Counted from the stretch's first letter, positions 15,954 through 24,935 are shown. The stretch: 64,000 nt of DNA from MH13 sp042140245 (GCF_042140245.1 NZ_CP159483.1:1612001-1676000); one strand, 5' to 3'. Translations and numbers: made by a program. Notes: generated by a model from the sequence alone, not told the origin.

Positions 15954-16517
15954 CTAGTCGGCGCGCTTCACATAGGTGATGTCAGCGGTATCGACGATGA
16001 TGCGCTCGCCGGATTTGATGAAAGGCGGGACCATAACCTTCAGCCCGTTTTCCAAAACCGCAGGCTTGTAGGATGAGGACTGCGTTTGGCCCTTCACCAC
16101 AGCGTCGGCTTCGACGATCTCCAGTGTCACCTGGTTGGGGAGCTGAAAACCAATGGGCGTTTCGCCGTGCAGCTCGACCATCACCTGCATGCCGTCCTGC
16201 AAGAACGCAGCGCGATCGCCGACAAAGTCCTTCGACAGGTTGATCTGGTCGTAGGTCTCAGAGTCCATGAACACCAGCATGTCACCTTCGGCATAAAGGT
16301 ACTGGAAGTCTTTGGTGTCGATGCGAGCGCGTTCGACGCGCTCATCAGACCCGAAGCGGTTGTTGAGCTTGCGGCCATCAATCAGGTTTTTCAGTTCAAC
16401 CTGATTGTAGGCTGGGCCTTTGCCGGGCTTCACCGCGCCTGCTTTGACAGCAACCCACAGCCCGCCATCATACTCGATGACCATGCCGGGGCGGATTTCG
16501 TTGCCGTTGATTTTCAT
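15954..16517 (-). CDS. efp: Elongation factor P
   Basis: A 187-residue protein with the three OB/KOW domains of EF-P, which relieves ribosome stalling at polyproline stretches. The loop KPGKGPAY (residues 30-37) carries Lys33 in the position modified by beta-lysylation in many bacteria; there is no arginine there, so the rhamnosyl route is excluded. The start at 16517 (MKINGNEIRPGM) gives the family length; the open frame extends to 16634 with unconserved sequence. It is followed by the inositol monophosphatase gene. Polyproline-rich clients in this window include TolA and the protein at 59661-61106. Confidence 0.95.
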   Translation of the reverse strand: MKINGNEIRPGMVIEYDGGLWVAVKAGAVKPGKGPAYNQVELKNLIDGRKLNNRFGSDERVERARIDTKDFQYLYAEGDMLVFMDSETYDQINLSKDFVGDRAAFLQDGMQVMVELHGETPIGFQLPNQVTLEIVEADAVVKGQTQSSSYKPAVLENGLKVMVPPFIKSGERIIVDTADITYVKRAD

Positions 16518-16688
16518 GGGATGTGTACTCGTTGCTTGGTGAGGTGCGCTTTGGCGTAGTCGGGTGCGCCTGGCTTGATGGGGGTTGCCAACGCGCGTTG
16601 TGGGCTGTGGACCACACTCGAGCGGGCAAGGCAACTCCTGTTGGCAGTCCAGCGGGTCGCAAGGCGTGGGCGGGCTCGGGTTGGGGCC

Positions 16689-17699
16689 CTAATCCAACGG
16701 GTTATCGGGCGCACGGTCGCGGGCGATGCGGTCCAACGCTTCCTGGCGTTGTTCTTCGGGAAGTGAGCTGACAAAGGCATCAAGGCGCGCGTCCGCCAGA
16801 CCTCCGGCGACAGCGCGCGCGTGGTAGTAGGCTGCTTGCACCGCATCAAGTGGCACGCCAAACCCTTGGCTGTACGCATGGGCCAGTCGGTTTTCGGCCA
16901 CCGGATTGCCCGCTTCGGCGGCGCGGCGGAGCCAGAAGATGGCGTTTTCGATGCGTTGCTGCTCACCAAGATCAGGGTCGCCCGCATCACCGTTCAGAAG
17001 GCCAAGGGCGAGTTCAATCTGTGCTTCGGTGTTGCCCCGGCGTGCGGCACGATCAAACCATTCATAGGCTTCGCGGGTGTCGAGGCGCACGCCTGCACCT
17101 TCCGCATAAAGAATGCCGAGCGTGTAAATGGCGGTGACGTTGCCCTCATCTGCGGCCTCGCGCATCAGCTCCGCTCCGCGCTCAAGATCGCGCTCCACAC
17201 CGCGCCCTTCCAGATGCAGCATGGCCAGCATCTGCTTGGCCTCAGTGTGGTTGGCCTCAGTGGCTTCGCGCAGAAGACGGGCAGCCTCTTCTTCGTCTCG
17301 CTCAATGAACGCGCCATCCAATATCATGGTGGCTAGCAGGAATTTCGCATCGGTGTCGCCGGCTTCAACGGCAAGGCGATACCACTGGGCGGCCTCTTGT
17401 TGATCCTGATCGACACCAAGACCGGCCGCGTACATTTGGCCGAGCAAGCGCATCGATGGTGCATCATCGCGCCCAGCAAAGGTGATCGCCAGATCAAAGG
17501 CGCGCTGGTAGTTGCCGGCAAAGAAGGCTTCAAACGCAACCAGCGGGTCCAGCTCGAACGGGTCCTGAGCTTCGGTAGCTGGTTCCTCCGACGCATCCGT
17601 TTCCACATCAACCGGTTCCGGATTGGGCGGGCTCTCCGTGGTTTGCGCGAGGGCAGGAGACGCGAAAAGCAAAGCGAGAAATGTGGCACGCAGCAGCAT
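16689..17699 (-). CDS. Secreted Sel1-repeat (TPR-like) protein
   Basis: A 336-residue protein with a signal peptide (MLLRATFLALLFASPALA, cleavage after ALA), an acidic Pro/Glu-rich linker (residues about 20-50), then about six Sel1-like repeats (for example MRLLGQMYAAGLGVDQDQQEAAQWYRLA and YTLGILYAEGAGVRLDTREAYEWFDRAA) up to about residue 300. Such solenoids mediate protein-protein contacts in the periplasm; no enzyme domain is present. Its start codon overlaps the stop of the thiE-like gene (TGATG), implying translational coupling. It sits between thiE-like and efp genes, and its role is unknown. Confidence 0.8.
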   Translation of the reverse strand: MLLRATFLALLFASPALAQTTESPPNPEPVDVETDASEEPATEAQDPFELDPLVAFEAFFAGNYQRAFDLAITFAGRDDAPSMRLLGQMYAAGLGVDQDQQEAAQWYRLAVEAGDTDAKFLLATMILDGAFIERDEEEAARLLREATEANHTEAKQMLAMLHLEGRGVERDLERGAELMREAADEGNVTAIYTLGILYAEGAGVRLDTREAYEWFDRAARRGNTEAQIELALGLLNGDAGDPDLGEQQRIENAIFWLRRAAEAGNPVAENRLAHAYSQGFGVPLDAVQAAYYHARAVAGGLADARLDAFVSSLPEEQRQEALDRIARDRAPDNPLD

Positions 17700-18358
17700 C
17701 AGGCAGCGGCCTCCATACGGCGTTTGGCGATGGTGTCGAGCACGACGTTAAGGCGAGCCACTTCAGCGCCAGGGTCTTCGGCATCCCAGATCTGATCGCG
17801 CACGGCAATGAACTCAACGCCGCCCTCTGCAAGCTTGGTGAAGGCCTCGTCTGAGGTGCCTGCCAGCGCCACGCAAGGGATCGCCATCGTCTGCGCCCAC
17901 CAAAGCGACAGGGTTTCGGTTTTGGGATGATTGTCTTCGGTGAGGTCACGGTCTGTGCGCCCGAAAAACAGATAGTCAAACTCGCGCTCACCGGTCTGCA
18001 GGGCCAGGTGGCGGGTGTTGATGCCGGCGGTGCCGACAATCATGCCGCGTTCTTGCAGTTTATCCTGGTCGGATTGTTCCAAGGTTTTGGGTTCTGACAG
18101 GTGCACACCGTCGGCATTCAGCCGGTCGGCCAAGCGTTTGTCGTCTGCGATCAGTACCGCGATGTTCGCCCCTTGTGCTGTCTGCACATAGGGAGCGGCA
18201 AAGTCCTGAAAGGCCCGCTGGTCACTCTTGTCGCCTTCAACCAGCATGCAGCCGATATCCCCGCCCGCCAGTGCACTGGCGAAACGCTCGGCAAAGTCTG
18301 GTGGTGGCGTTTGCGGCGTGATCAGAAAAAGGCGGGTGCGGAAGTCTTGGAAAGCCAT
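17699..18358 (-). CDS. thiE: Thiamine phosphate synthase-like protein (ThiE/TenI fold)
   Basis: A 219-residue TIM-barrel protein. It shows the ThiE hallmarks LFLITP at the N-terminus, NADGVHLSEP (phosphate and pyrophosphate handling) near residues 82-91, and FDYLFFGRTD near 130. ThiE couples HMP pyrophosphate with thiazole phosphate. Several canonical ThiE residues, such as the full GPIFPTxTK segment, are absent, and Rhizobiales carry such divergent paralogues beside the aldolase gene, so it may be a ThiE-like protein rather than the main synthase. It is translationally coupled to the Sel1 protein gene. The 240 bases upstream hold only palindromic repeats. Confidence 0.7.
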   Translation of the reverse strand: MAFQDFRTRLFLITPQTPPPDFAERFASALAGGDIGCMLVEGDKSDQRAFQDFAAPYVQTAQGANIAVLIADDKRLADRLNADGVHLSEPKTLEQSDQDKLQERGMIVGTAGINTRHLALQTGEREFDYLFFGRTDRDLTEDNHPKTETLSLWWAQTMAIPCVALAGTSDEAFTKLAEGGVEFIAVRDQIWDAEDPGAEVARLNVVLDTIAKRRMEAAA

Positions 18359-18425
18359 GCGTTATCCTGATGCGTCACCCTCGTCCTTGTGGTGAGGGTC
18401 CATAAGCGATCTCTGCTATGGATGA

Positions 18426-18540
18426 ATTCCCGCCACAAGGGCGGGAATGACGGCGATTTTGTGGAAGCTCCACCAATGTCATCCCGGACGGCCATGGCCG
18501 TCCGGGACCCATGTCAAAAACTTTGCCAGCAAAAGTTTTG
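18426..18540. repeat. Cluster of three palindromic (REP-like) elements
   Basis: Three hairpins stand in a row: ATTCCCGCC/GGCGGGAAT (18426-18448), a perfect 24-base palindrome with half CCCGGACGGCCA (18483-18506), and AAAACTTT/AAAGTTTT (18517-18539). GTCATCCCGGAC-type palindromes are common intergenic repeats in Rhizobiales. They lie between fba and the thiE-like gene and could act as mRNA stabilisers or terminators. Confidence 0.65.
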
Positions 18541-18598
18541 CAGCGGGCTGGTTGATGGAGTTGGCCGCCGTTACAACCGCAAGGGCGACGGCGCCGTA

Positions 18599-19492
18599 TT
18601 ACCCAGCCACTGATGCGGCGTAGATCGAGTTGATGGTCGCGGCGATGGTGCTGTTGAACTCGTCGTCGCTCTGCTGCGCTGAAAGCCCTTCGCTGAGCGC
18701 GCGCGAGAAGCTTGCGATCACGCCGGTGTTCTTTGCCAACATAGCGTTGGCCTCGTCCCGTTCGTAGCCACCTGAAAGCGCCACAACCCGCATCACCTTG
18801 GGGTGATCAACCAGCGGTTTGTAGAGGTTGGTCTTGGTCGGCAGGCTTAGTTTCAGCATGACCTTCTGACCATCTGGCACCTCGTCGAGATGCTTGGTGA
18901 TTGAGGCCAGAAGCAGGTCTTCCGCCTCGGCCTTATCGGCGATTGAGATTGTCACCTCCGGCTCGATGATCGGCATGAGACCGTGAGAGAGAACCTGGGC
19001 GCCCAATTCGAACTGCTGAGCGACGACAGCATCGATACCGCTCGCCGAGGCTTTGTTGATGACGGAGCGTTCCTTGGTGCCGAAAATGCCATGACCGACC
19101 GCGCGTGACAGCAGGTCGTCCAAGCCCGGAATTGGTTTCAACAGCTGGACGCCGTCTGCCTCATCAGCCAAACCCTTGTCGATCTTCAGAAACGGTACGA
19201 CGCGGCGGTCTTCCCAGAGATACTGGGCCGAAGGCTTGCCGCCCATCTCCCGATCCATCGTCATTTCGAACAGGATCGCGCCGATCACCTTGTCGCCGGT
19301 AAAGGCCGGGGCACTGGCGATCCGGGTGCGCATGGCGTGCACGAGGTCGAACATCTCGGCCTCGGACGAGTAGGCATCTTCATTGACCCCGTAGAGCTTG
19401 AGCGCCTTGGGTGTTGACCCACCGCTCTGGTCGAGTGCGGCGATGAAGCCCTGGCCGTTGGTCATCTGTTCGGTCTGTTGGTCGTTGGGCAT
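18599..19492 (-). CDS. fda: Fructose-bisphosphate aldolase class I
   Basis: A 297-residue class I aldolase of the bacterial type. Recognisable are GFIAALDQSGGSTPKAL at the N-terminus, VPFLKIDKGL, IPIIEPEV-like MPIIEPEVTIS, and KVMLKLSLPTKTNLY with the lysines around the Schiff-base site. It interconverts fructose-1,6-bisphosphate with dihydroxyacetone phosphate and glyceraldehyde 3-phosphate without metal. The ATG at 19492 follows GGGGGA closely. It is on the same strand as pgk, gap and tkt, completing a glycolysis/gluconeogenesis and pentose phosphate cluster. The gap to pgk is about 60 bases. Confidence 0.92.
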   Translation of the reverse strand: MPNDQQTEQMTNGQGFIAALDQSGGSTPKALKLYGVNEDAYSSEAEMFDLVHAMRTRIASAPAFTGDKVIGAILFEMTMDREMGGKPSAQYLWEDRRVVPFLKIDKGLADEADGVQLLKPIPGLDDLLSRAVGHGIFGTKERSVINKASASGIDAVVAQQFELGAQVLSHGLMPIIEPEVTISIADKAEAEDLLLASITKHLDEVPDGQKVMLKLSLPTKTNLYKPLVDHPKVMRVVALSGGYERDEANAMLAKNTGVIASFSRALSEGLSAQQSDDEFNSTIAATINSIYAASVAG

Positions 19493-19552
19493 TGGTTCCC
19501 CCGATGTTGATCGTCTTAAAAGGTCGTTTTCTTCCAGCGCTTTGGCGCCAAG

Positions 19553-20784
19553 TCAGTCAGTCTGCGTTGCTTCTAGCGCCGCAACGGCATCTTCATTTGT
19601 CTGCGCCGCTTCCAGCGCTGCAACCCCGGGCAAGGTCTTGCCTTCCAGCCATTCCAGGAAGGCGCCGCCAGCGGTGGAGACATAGGTAAAGTCGTTGGCA
19701 ACCCCAGCATGGTTGAGCGCCGCAACTGTATCACCGCCTCCGGCGACGGAGAGCAGTTTGCCGGACTTGGTGGCCTCCGCAGCGCCTTTCGCGGCGGCGA
19801 CGGTGGCCGCGTCAAAAGGAGGGATCTCAAAGGCGCCCAGCGGGCCATTCCAAACCAGAAGTTCTTGGAGGCTTTGATGGTGGCGACCACGCTTTTCACC
19901 GTTTCTGGTCCAGCATCCAGGATCATCGCATCGGCAGGACACTGATCAACCGGCACGGTTTTGTTCCATGCGTTGGCGGCGAATTCTTGGGCCACCACAA
20001 TGTCGATGGGCAGGTGGATGGTGCAGTTTTCACTTTCTGCTTTGTCCATGATGGCACGCGCTGTGTCGGCCAGATCATGCTCGCAGAGCGACTTGCCAAC
20101 TTCGATGCCTTTGGCGGCAAGGAACGTGTTGGCCATGCCACCGCCGATGACCAGATGATCGACTTTGGCGAGAAGGTTGGAAAGCAAATCGAGTTTTGTG
20201 GAGACTTTCGCGCCGCCAACGACAGCGATCAGCGGATGCTCCGGTGATTTCAAAGCTTTGCCCAGCGCCGTCAGTTCGGCTTCCATCAACCGGCCAGCAC
20301 AGGCTGGCAGCAGCCGTGCAACGCCTTCGGTGGAGGCGTGAGCGCGGTGTGCCGCGGAAAAAGCATCGTTGCAGTAGACATCGCCCAGCGAGGCGAGGAA
20401 CTGCGCCATTTGCGGATCGTTCTTCTCTTCCATGGATGAGAAGCGTGTGTTCTCCACCAGGATCACCGCATCGGCGGGGGCAGCGTCCAGCGAAGCGCGG
20501 TCCGGGCGCTCGATGAAGGTGATAGACTGGCCAAGGGCCTCTTCAAGCGCTGGAACGGTTACGCGCAGGGAGAACTCCGGCTTTGGCTCACCCTTCGGAC
20601 GGCCGAAATGGGCAAGCAGCACAGGCTTGCCGCCCATCTTCTGAATGTCTTTGATGGTCGGGACGATGCGCTTGATGCGCGTCGCGTCAGTCACCTTGCC
20701 GTCTTCAACCGGCACATTGATGTCGACGCGGGTGAGGACGATTTTTCCTTCAAGGTCCATATCGTCGAGTGTTTTGAAGGACAT
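19553..20784 (-). CDS. pgk: Phosphoglycerate kinase, frame broken by a one-base indel
   Basis: PGK transfers phosphate between 1,3-bisphosphoglycerate and ADP. The N-terminal domain (MSFKTLDDMDLEGKIVLTRVDINVP, then HFGRPKG and ENTRF) and most of the C-terminal domain (GGAKVSTKLDLLSNL, GGGMANTFL) read in one frame to SVVATIKASKN. The expected LVWNGPLGAFE continues only in another frame, running through the ATP-site GGGDTVAAL to TQTD at 19553. The switch is at about 19858-19870. A span of 1232 bases is one short of 411 codons, fitting a single missing base. As PGK is normally essential, a sequencing error is as likely as mutation. The start at 20784 has GAGG upstream, but the frame stays open to an ATG at 20946, adding 54 residues with a membrane helix. 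The C-terminal tail has a short internal repeat. Confidence 0.85.
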
Positions 20785-20949
20785 GTTGCCTCGCGTTTCC
20801 AGTCGTTTTTTGTCGGCTTCGCGTTCTTTGAGCCGGTCATTGAGACGGCCAAGTTTTCCAAATGAATGCCCGAGCAGACGCGCCACCAGCACGCAGTAGA
20901 TGAGGAGGGCAACGATGCCCGCACCGATGAGGATCGTCTGCAGCATTAT

Positions 20950-21144
20950 CTAGTCTCCACCACCACCAGCATCGCCGCCAGAGCCACTCTCGCCCCACTG
21001 GGGCGAGAGTGGCGAGTCTCCGCCGTCTATCTCATGTCTGCGTCGCTTGCCTGGCGGGAAAAACACATCCCACAGTCTCTTGGCCATCAGCATTAGCACA
21101 AGCGTGAAGCAGGCAATCAGCACGAGGACGACTGTCTTTTCCAA
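20950..21144 (-). CDS. Possible small membrane protein between gap and pgk
   Basis: A 64-codon frame starting with TTG encodes one hydrophobic helix (VVLVLIACFTLVLMLMAKRL, residues about 5-24) followed by a basic patch (GKRRRHE) and a Gly/Ser-rich end. The tail is partly translated from a palindrome (20983-21013), giving SPLSPQWGESG, so the end may be repeat-derived. Its stop lies three bases before the ATG of the in-frame extension of pgk, which would couple the two. No family is recognised. Lack of an ATG and weak ribosome-binding site keep confidence low. Confidence 0.35.
   Translation of the reverse strand: MEKTVVLVLIACFTLVLMLMAKRLWDVFFPPGKRRRHEIDGGDSPLSPQWGESGSGGDAGGGGD
20983..21013. 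repeat. Perfect 14-bp inverted repeat between gap and pgk
   Basis: GCCACTCTCGCCCC (20983-20996) and its exact complement (21000-21013) are separated by three bases. It will form a very stable hairpin in the gap-pgk transcript. No T-run follows on the minus strand, so RNA stabilisation or processing is likelier than termination. Confidence 0.65.
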
Positions 21145-21159
21145 GACCGTCTCTGCGAT

Positions 21160-22173
21160 CTAGATCAGTTTGGCCATGGCCACAGCGGTGTCGGCCATGC
21201 GGCAGGAGAAGCCCCACTCATTGTCGTACCAGGACAGCACCGACACGAACGTGCCGTCCATGACCTTGGTCTGATCCATGTGGAAGATCGAGGAGTGCGG
21301 ATCATGGTTGAAATCAACTGAGACCAGCTTCTCTTCGGTGTAACCCAAAATGCCTTTCAGCGGGCCTGATGTGGCAGCGTCTTTGATGGCGGCGTTCACC
21401 GCTTCCACCGAGGTGGCGTTCTTGGCGATGAATTTCAGATCGACCACAGAAACGTTCGGTGTTGGCACCCGCATCGCGAAGCCATCAAGCTTGCCGTTCA
21501 ACTCTGGAAGAACCAGTCCAACTGCTTTGGCAGCGCCGGTGGAGGTCGGGATCATTGACATGGCCGCAGCGCGGGCGCGGTAGAGATCCTTGTGCATCGT
21601 GTCCAGCGTCGGCTGGTCGCCAGTGTAGGAATGGATCGTGGTCATCATGCCTTTTTCGATGCCGATAGCATCGTTGAGCACTTTGGCGACCGGTGACAGG
21701 CAGTTGGTGGTGCAGGAGGCGTTGGAAACCACAACGTCATCGGCGGTCAGGACATCGTGGTTCACACCATAAACGATGGTCTTGTCGGCGCCGGCTGCCG
21801 GTGCAGAAACGAGAACGCGCTTTGCGCCTGCCTGAAGATGCAATGATGCCTTCTCTTTGGCGGTGAAGATGCCGGTGCATTCCATCACGATATCGATGCC
21901 CATTTCGCCCCAGGGCAATTTGGTCGGGTCGCGTTCAGCCAGCACTTTGAAGCTGTCGCCACCTTCGATCTTGATGGTGTCGCCATCAACTTCCACCGCT
22001 TTGGGGAACTTGCCGTGCACCGAGTTGTAGCGCATCAGATGGGCATTGGTTTCCACCGGGCCAAGATCATTGATCGCAACCACGTCGATGTCCTTGCGGC
22101 CTGATTCATAAATCGCGCGCACAACATTGCGACCGATGCGCCCAAATCCGTTGATGGCAACTTTAACCGTCAT
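21160..22173 (-). CDS. gap: Glyceraldehyde-3-phosphate dehydrogenase, type I
   Basis: A 337-residue GAPDH. The NAD-binding motif INGFGRIGRNV is at residues 7-17, catalytic Cys154 lies in SNASCTTNCLSP, and the catalytic His follows in IHSYTGDQ. The residue after the second strand is Asp/Leu-context NDLG rather than the NADP-type pattern, suggesting NAD use. It converts glyceraldehyde 3-phosphate to 1,3-bisphosphoglycerate. It is in line with pgk downstream and tkt upstream on the minus strand. About 170 bases separate it from tkt and include a possible terminator. Confidence 0.96.
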   Translation of the reverse strand: MTVKVAINGFGRIGRNVVRAIYESGRKDIDVVAINDLGPVETNAHLMRYNSVHGKFPKAVEVDGDTIKIEGGDSFKVLAERDPTKLPWGEMGIDIVMECTGIFTAKEKASLHLQAGAKRVLVSAPAAGADKTIVYGVNHDVLTADDVVVSNASCTTNCLSPVAKVLNDAIGIEKGMMTTIHSYTGDQPTLDTMHKDLYRARAAAMSMIPTSTGAAKAVGLVLPELNGKLDGFAMRVPTPNVSVVDLKFIAKNATSVEAVNAAIKDAATSGPLKGILGYTEEKLVSVDFNHDPHSSIFHMDQTKVMDGTFVSVLSWYDNEWGFSCRMADTAVAMAKLI

Positions 22174-22294
22174 TCTTGTCTCCTAGACCCGTAGTGGTGG
22201 TGTTTTTTACGTGCCGCTCAAAACCGCTTCCGAAGGCTTTCTTCCGGTTATGGTCGACTTTAGGCGCACACTATGACGCCTTTGCATGACAATA

Positions 22295-22340
22295 AAGAGC
22301 TGATCGTGCGCGCCAGCTATGCGCCGCGCAGCCAGCTCTT
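22295..22340 (-). terminator. Possible terminator after tkt
   Basis: AAGAGCTG (22295-22302) pairs with CAGCTCTT (22333-22340) around a GC-rich 30-base loop that can form an inner stem. On the minus strand it is followed only by the short TTTATT, so termination strength is doubtful. Confidence 0.35.
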
Positions 22341-22346
22341 GGGTTC

Positions 22347-24338
22347 TTACTCGTCTGCCAGCGCGGCTTTCGCAGCTTCACTTGCGGCTTCAGCGGTGAT
22401 GCCGAAATGCGCGTAGACTTCCTTGTAGGGCCCGGAGGCGCCGAAAGAGTCCATGCCGATGAAGATGCCGTCGCTGCCAATGAAGCGGTCCCAACCCATG
22501 CGGATGGCGGCTTCAATGGCGATGTTGACTGGCGCCTCCCCGATGGTCGACGCCTGGTAGTCGGCGTCCTGAGCTTCGAAAAGTTCAAAGCAAGGCACTG
22601 AGACCACGCGAGCGTTGATGCCAGCGTCGCGAAGAAGCGCGCGGGCCTCCATCGCGATTTCAACTTCTGACCCAGAGGCAAAAAGGCTCACCTGGGCCTC
22701 GCCACCGGCGGACGCTAGCTCATAGGCGCCTTTGGCGGAGCGGTTCTTGCCACCATTTTCAGTGCGCAGAGTTGGCAGACCTTGGCGGGTGAGGGCGTGC
22801 ACGCTTGGACCATCTTCACTGAGCAATGAAAGATGCCAGCATTCGGCCGTTTCAACCACATCGGCTGGACGGAAAACTTTGAGATTTGGGATCGCCCGCA
22901 GTGCTGCCAGATGTTCGACAGGCTGGTGAGTTGGTCCGTCTTCGCCAAGGCCGATGGAATCATGGGTCAGCACGTGAATCACGCGCTGATGCATCAGCGC
23001 GGCGAGGCGAATGGCTGGACGAGAATAATCGGAGAATACCAGGAACGTGCCGGACATGGGAATGATTCCGCCATGCAGCGCCATGCCGTTCATCGCTGCG
23101 GCCATACCGTGTTCGCGGATGCCCCAATGCACGAAGTTGCCAGCGTAATCGCCCGGTGCAACAGGGGTCATGGTGCTGGTGCGGGTGTTGTTGGAGCCGG
23201 TAAGATCGGCTGAGCCGGACACCGCTTCAGGCAGGTGCGGGATGATCGCTTCCAGCGCCATTTCAGAGGCCTTGCGAGTGGCAACCTTTGGCGCCTCTTC
23301 GGTCACCTGCGCGATGAAGGCTTCAACAGCGCTATCAAGATTGGCCGGCAGATCGCCACGCATGCGACGATCAAATTCGGCGCGTGTTTGCACGTCAGCG
23401 GCATCGTGGCGTTTGGTCCATTCCGCGCGCTCATGCACACCTTTAACGCCGACAATGCGCCAAGCGTCCAGTGTATCCACAGGCACCTCGAATGGTTCGT
23501 GGGTCCAACCAAGCGCTTCGCGGGTGGCGGCGATTTCCTCGTCACCCAGAGGCGAACCATGCGCTTTGGACGTGTCTTCTTTGTTGGGTGAACCAAAGCC
23601 AATCTTGGTTTTGCAAGCGATCAGGCTCGGCTTGTCGCTGCCACGTGCACGCTCAATGGCAGCTTCGATGTCGGCAGCGTTGTGGCCGTCGATGCGCACC
23701 GTGTCCCAATTGGCGGCTTCGAAACGCTCCAGCATGTCGCCGGTTTCTGACAAAGTGACGCGTCCATCGATGGAAATGTCATTGTCATCCCAAAGAACGA
23801 TCAGCTTGTTGAGCTTCAGATGACCGGCGATGGAAATCGCCTCATGGCTGATGCCTTCCATCAGATCGCCGTCGGAGGCCAGCACATAGGTGTAGTGATC
23901 GACCAGCTCTTCGCCGAAATCAGCAGCCAACATCCGTTCAGCCAGCGCCATGCCCACGGAGTTGGCGAGGCCTTGGCCAAGCGGCCCGGTGGTGGTTTCG
24001 ATGCCGCCAGCAAAGCCATATTCTGGGTGGCCGGCGGTTTTTGACCCCAGCTGACGGAAGTCTTTCAGATCGTCCAGGGACATATCTTCAACGCCGAGAA
24101 GATAGAGCAGTGAGTAGAGCAGCATCGAGCCGTGGCCGGCAGAGAGCACGAAGCGGTCGCGATCAGGCCAGTTTGGCTCTGTCGGATCGAACTTCATGAA
24201 TTTGGAAAACAGGACAGTCGCTATGTCTGCGGCGCCCATTGGCAGTCCCGGATGGCCGGAATTGGCCTGCTGAACAGCGTCCATTGAGAGAAAACGGATG
24301 GCGTTGGCCATATCCGTATGGCGGTCGGTCTCGGTCAT
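22347..24338 (-). CDS. tkt: Transketolase
   Basis: A 663-residue transketolase. The thiamine diphosphate motif begins at GDGDLMEG-type DGDLMEGISHEAISIAGHLKLNKLIVLWDDN (residues about 155-185). The N-terminal SGHPGLPMGAADIA and the pyrimidine-domain DSIGLGEDGPTHQPVEHLA are intact, and the C-terminal domain contains VSVPCFELFEAQ. It moves two-carbon units between sugar phosphates in the pentose phosphate pathway. The start at 24338 (MTETDRHTDMANAIRFLS) fits the family; an in-frame extension of 50 residues upstream is basic and unconserved. It is the first gene of the tkt-gap-pgk-fba series. Confidence 0.96.
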   Translation of the reverse strand: MTETDRHTDMANAIRFLSMDAVQQANSGHPGLPMGAADIATVLFSKFMKFDPTEPNWPDRDRFVLSAGHGSMLLYSLLYLLGVEDMSLDDLKDFRQLGSKTAGHPEYGFAGGIETTTGPLGQGLANSVGMALAERMLAADFGEELVDHYTYVLASDGDLMEGISHEAISIAGHLKLNKLIVLWDDNDISIDGRVTLSETGDMLERFEAANWDTVRIDGHNAADIEAAIERARGSDKPSLIACKTKIGFGSPNKEDTSKAHGSPLGDEEIAATREALGWTHEPFEVPVDTLDAWRIVGVKGVHERAEWTKRHDAADVQTRAEFDRRMRGDLPANLDSAVEAFIAQVTEEAPKVATRKASEMALEAIIPHLPEAVSGSADLTGSNNTRTSTMTPVAPGDYAGNFVHWGIREHGMAAAMNGMALHGGIIPMSGTFLVFSDYSRPAIRLAALMHQRVIHVLTHDSIGLGEDGPTHQPVEHLAALRAIPNLKVFRPADVVETAECWHLSLLSEDGPSVHALTRQGLPTLRTENGGKNRSAKGAYELASAGGEAQVSLFASGSEVEIAMEARALLRDAGINARVVSVPCFELFEAQDADYQASTIGEAPVNIAIEAAIRMGWDRFIGSDGIFIGMDSFGASGPYKEVYAHFGITAEAASEAAKAALADE

Positions 24339-24563
24339 AATGGTGATAAGCCGTCTGATCTTGCGGGCGATCTTGCCGCCCAAGCGCGTTTTCGCTGGAT
24401 GCGGATGCGTCTTAAAGGAGGAGCGCGCGCTTGAAAAGATGTGGGCGCTGCGAAGCGACCAAAATCGGTTTGGTGCGTTGACGGCCATCGCCCCTGATCC
24501 CTACATTGGGCGCGAGGGTGGGGCAGTTGGTAAAAACTGCCATTTGAAGTTTGGGCGAAGGCA

Positions 24564-24875
24564 ATGGCTGGCAGTGATCTTCAATCGGCATTTGAACGAC
24601 TTGACCGCGCGATTACTGCCGTTGAGGCCGACACTGGGCATCGGCGCGCTTTGCTGGAAGAGCGCGAAAAGCTCTATGCCGAAGTGGCCCGGCTTTCCAC
24701 AGATCGTGCGCAGCTTGCCCAACTTCTGGACCATGCCCGTGCTGAAACGCGCGCGATGGAAGCTGCTAACCAGGCGGTTTCGCAGCGGCTTTTGGATGTG
24801 ATGGAAAACATTCGTACCGTGTTGGCGGGCGATTTGAATGCTTCGCAGTCCGCAGCTGGGCCCTCACCGTCGTGA
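24564..24875 (+). CDS. DUF4164 coiled-coil protein
   Basis: A 103-residue protein, almost wholly helical with coiled-coil heptads from about residue 10 to 85 (LDRAITAVEADTGHRRALLEEREKLYAEVARLSTDRAQLAQLLDHARAETRAM). It matches DUF4164, a small alphaproteobacterial family found between tkt and zapA. The position next to zapA suggests a role in division or the Z-ring, but this is inference. It has no membrane segment. It is divergent to tkt, with a 225-base spacer in which I see no specific element. Confidence 0.8.
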   Translation: MAGSDLQSAFERLDRAITAVEADTGHRRALLEEREKLYAEVARLSTDRAQLAQLLDHARAETRAMEAANQAVSQRLLDVMENIRTVLAGDLNASQSAAGPSPS

Positions 24876-24935
24876 CTTGGCAACACGCTGGGCCGCTGAT
24901 CAGATCAACAAGTTGAAAGTGTTTTTTGGGTAGGT

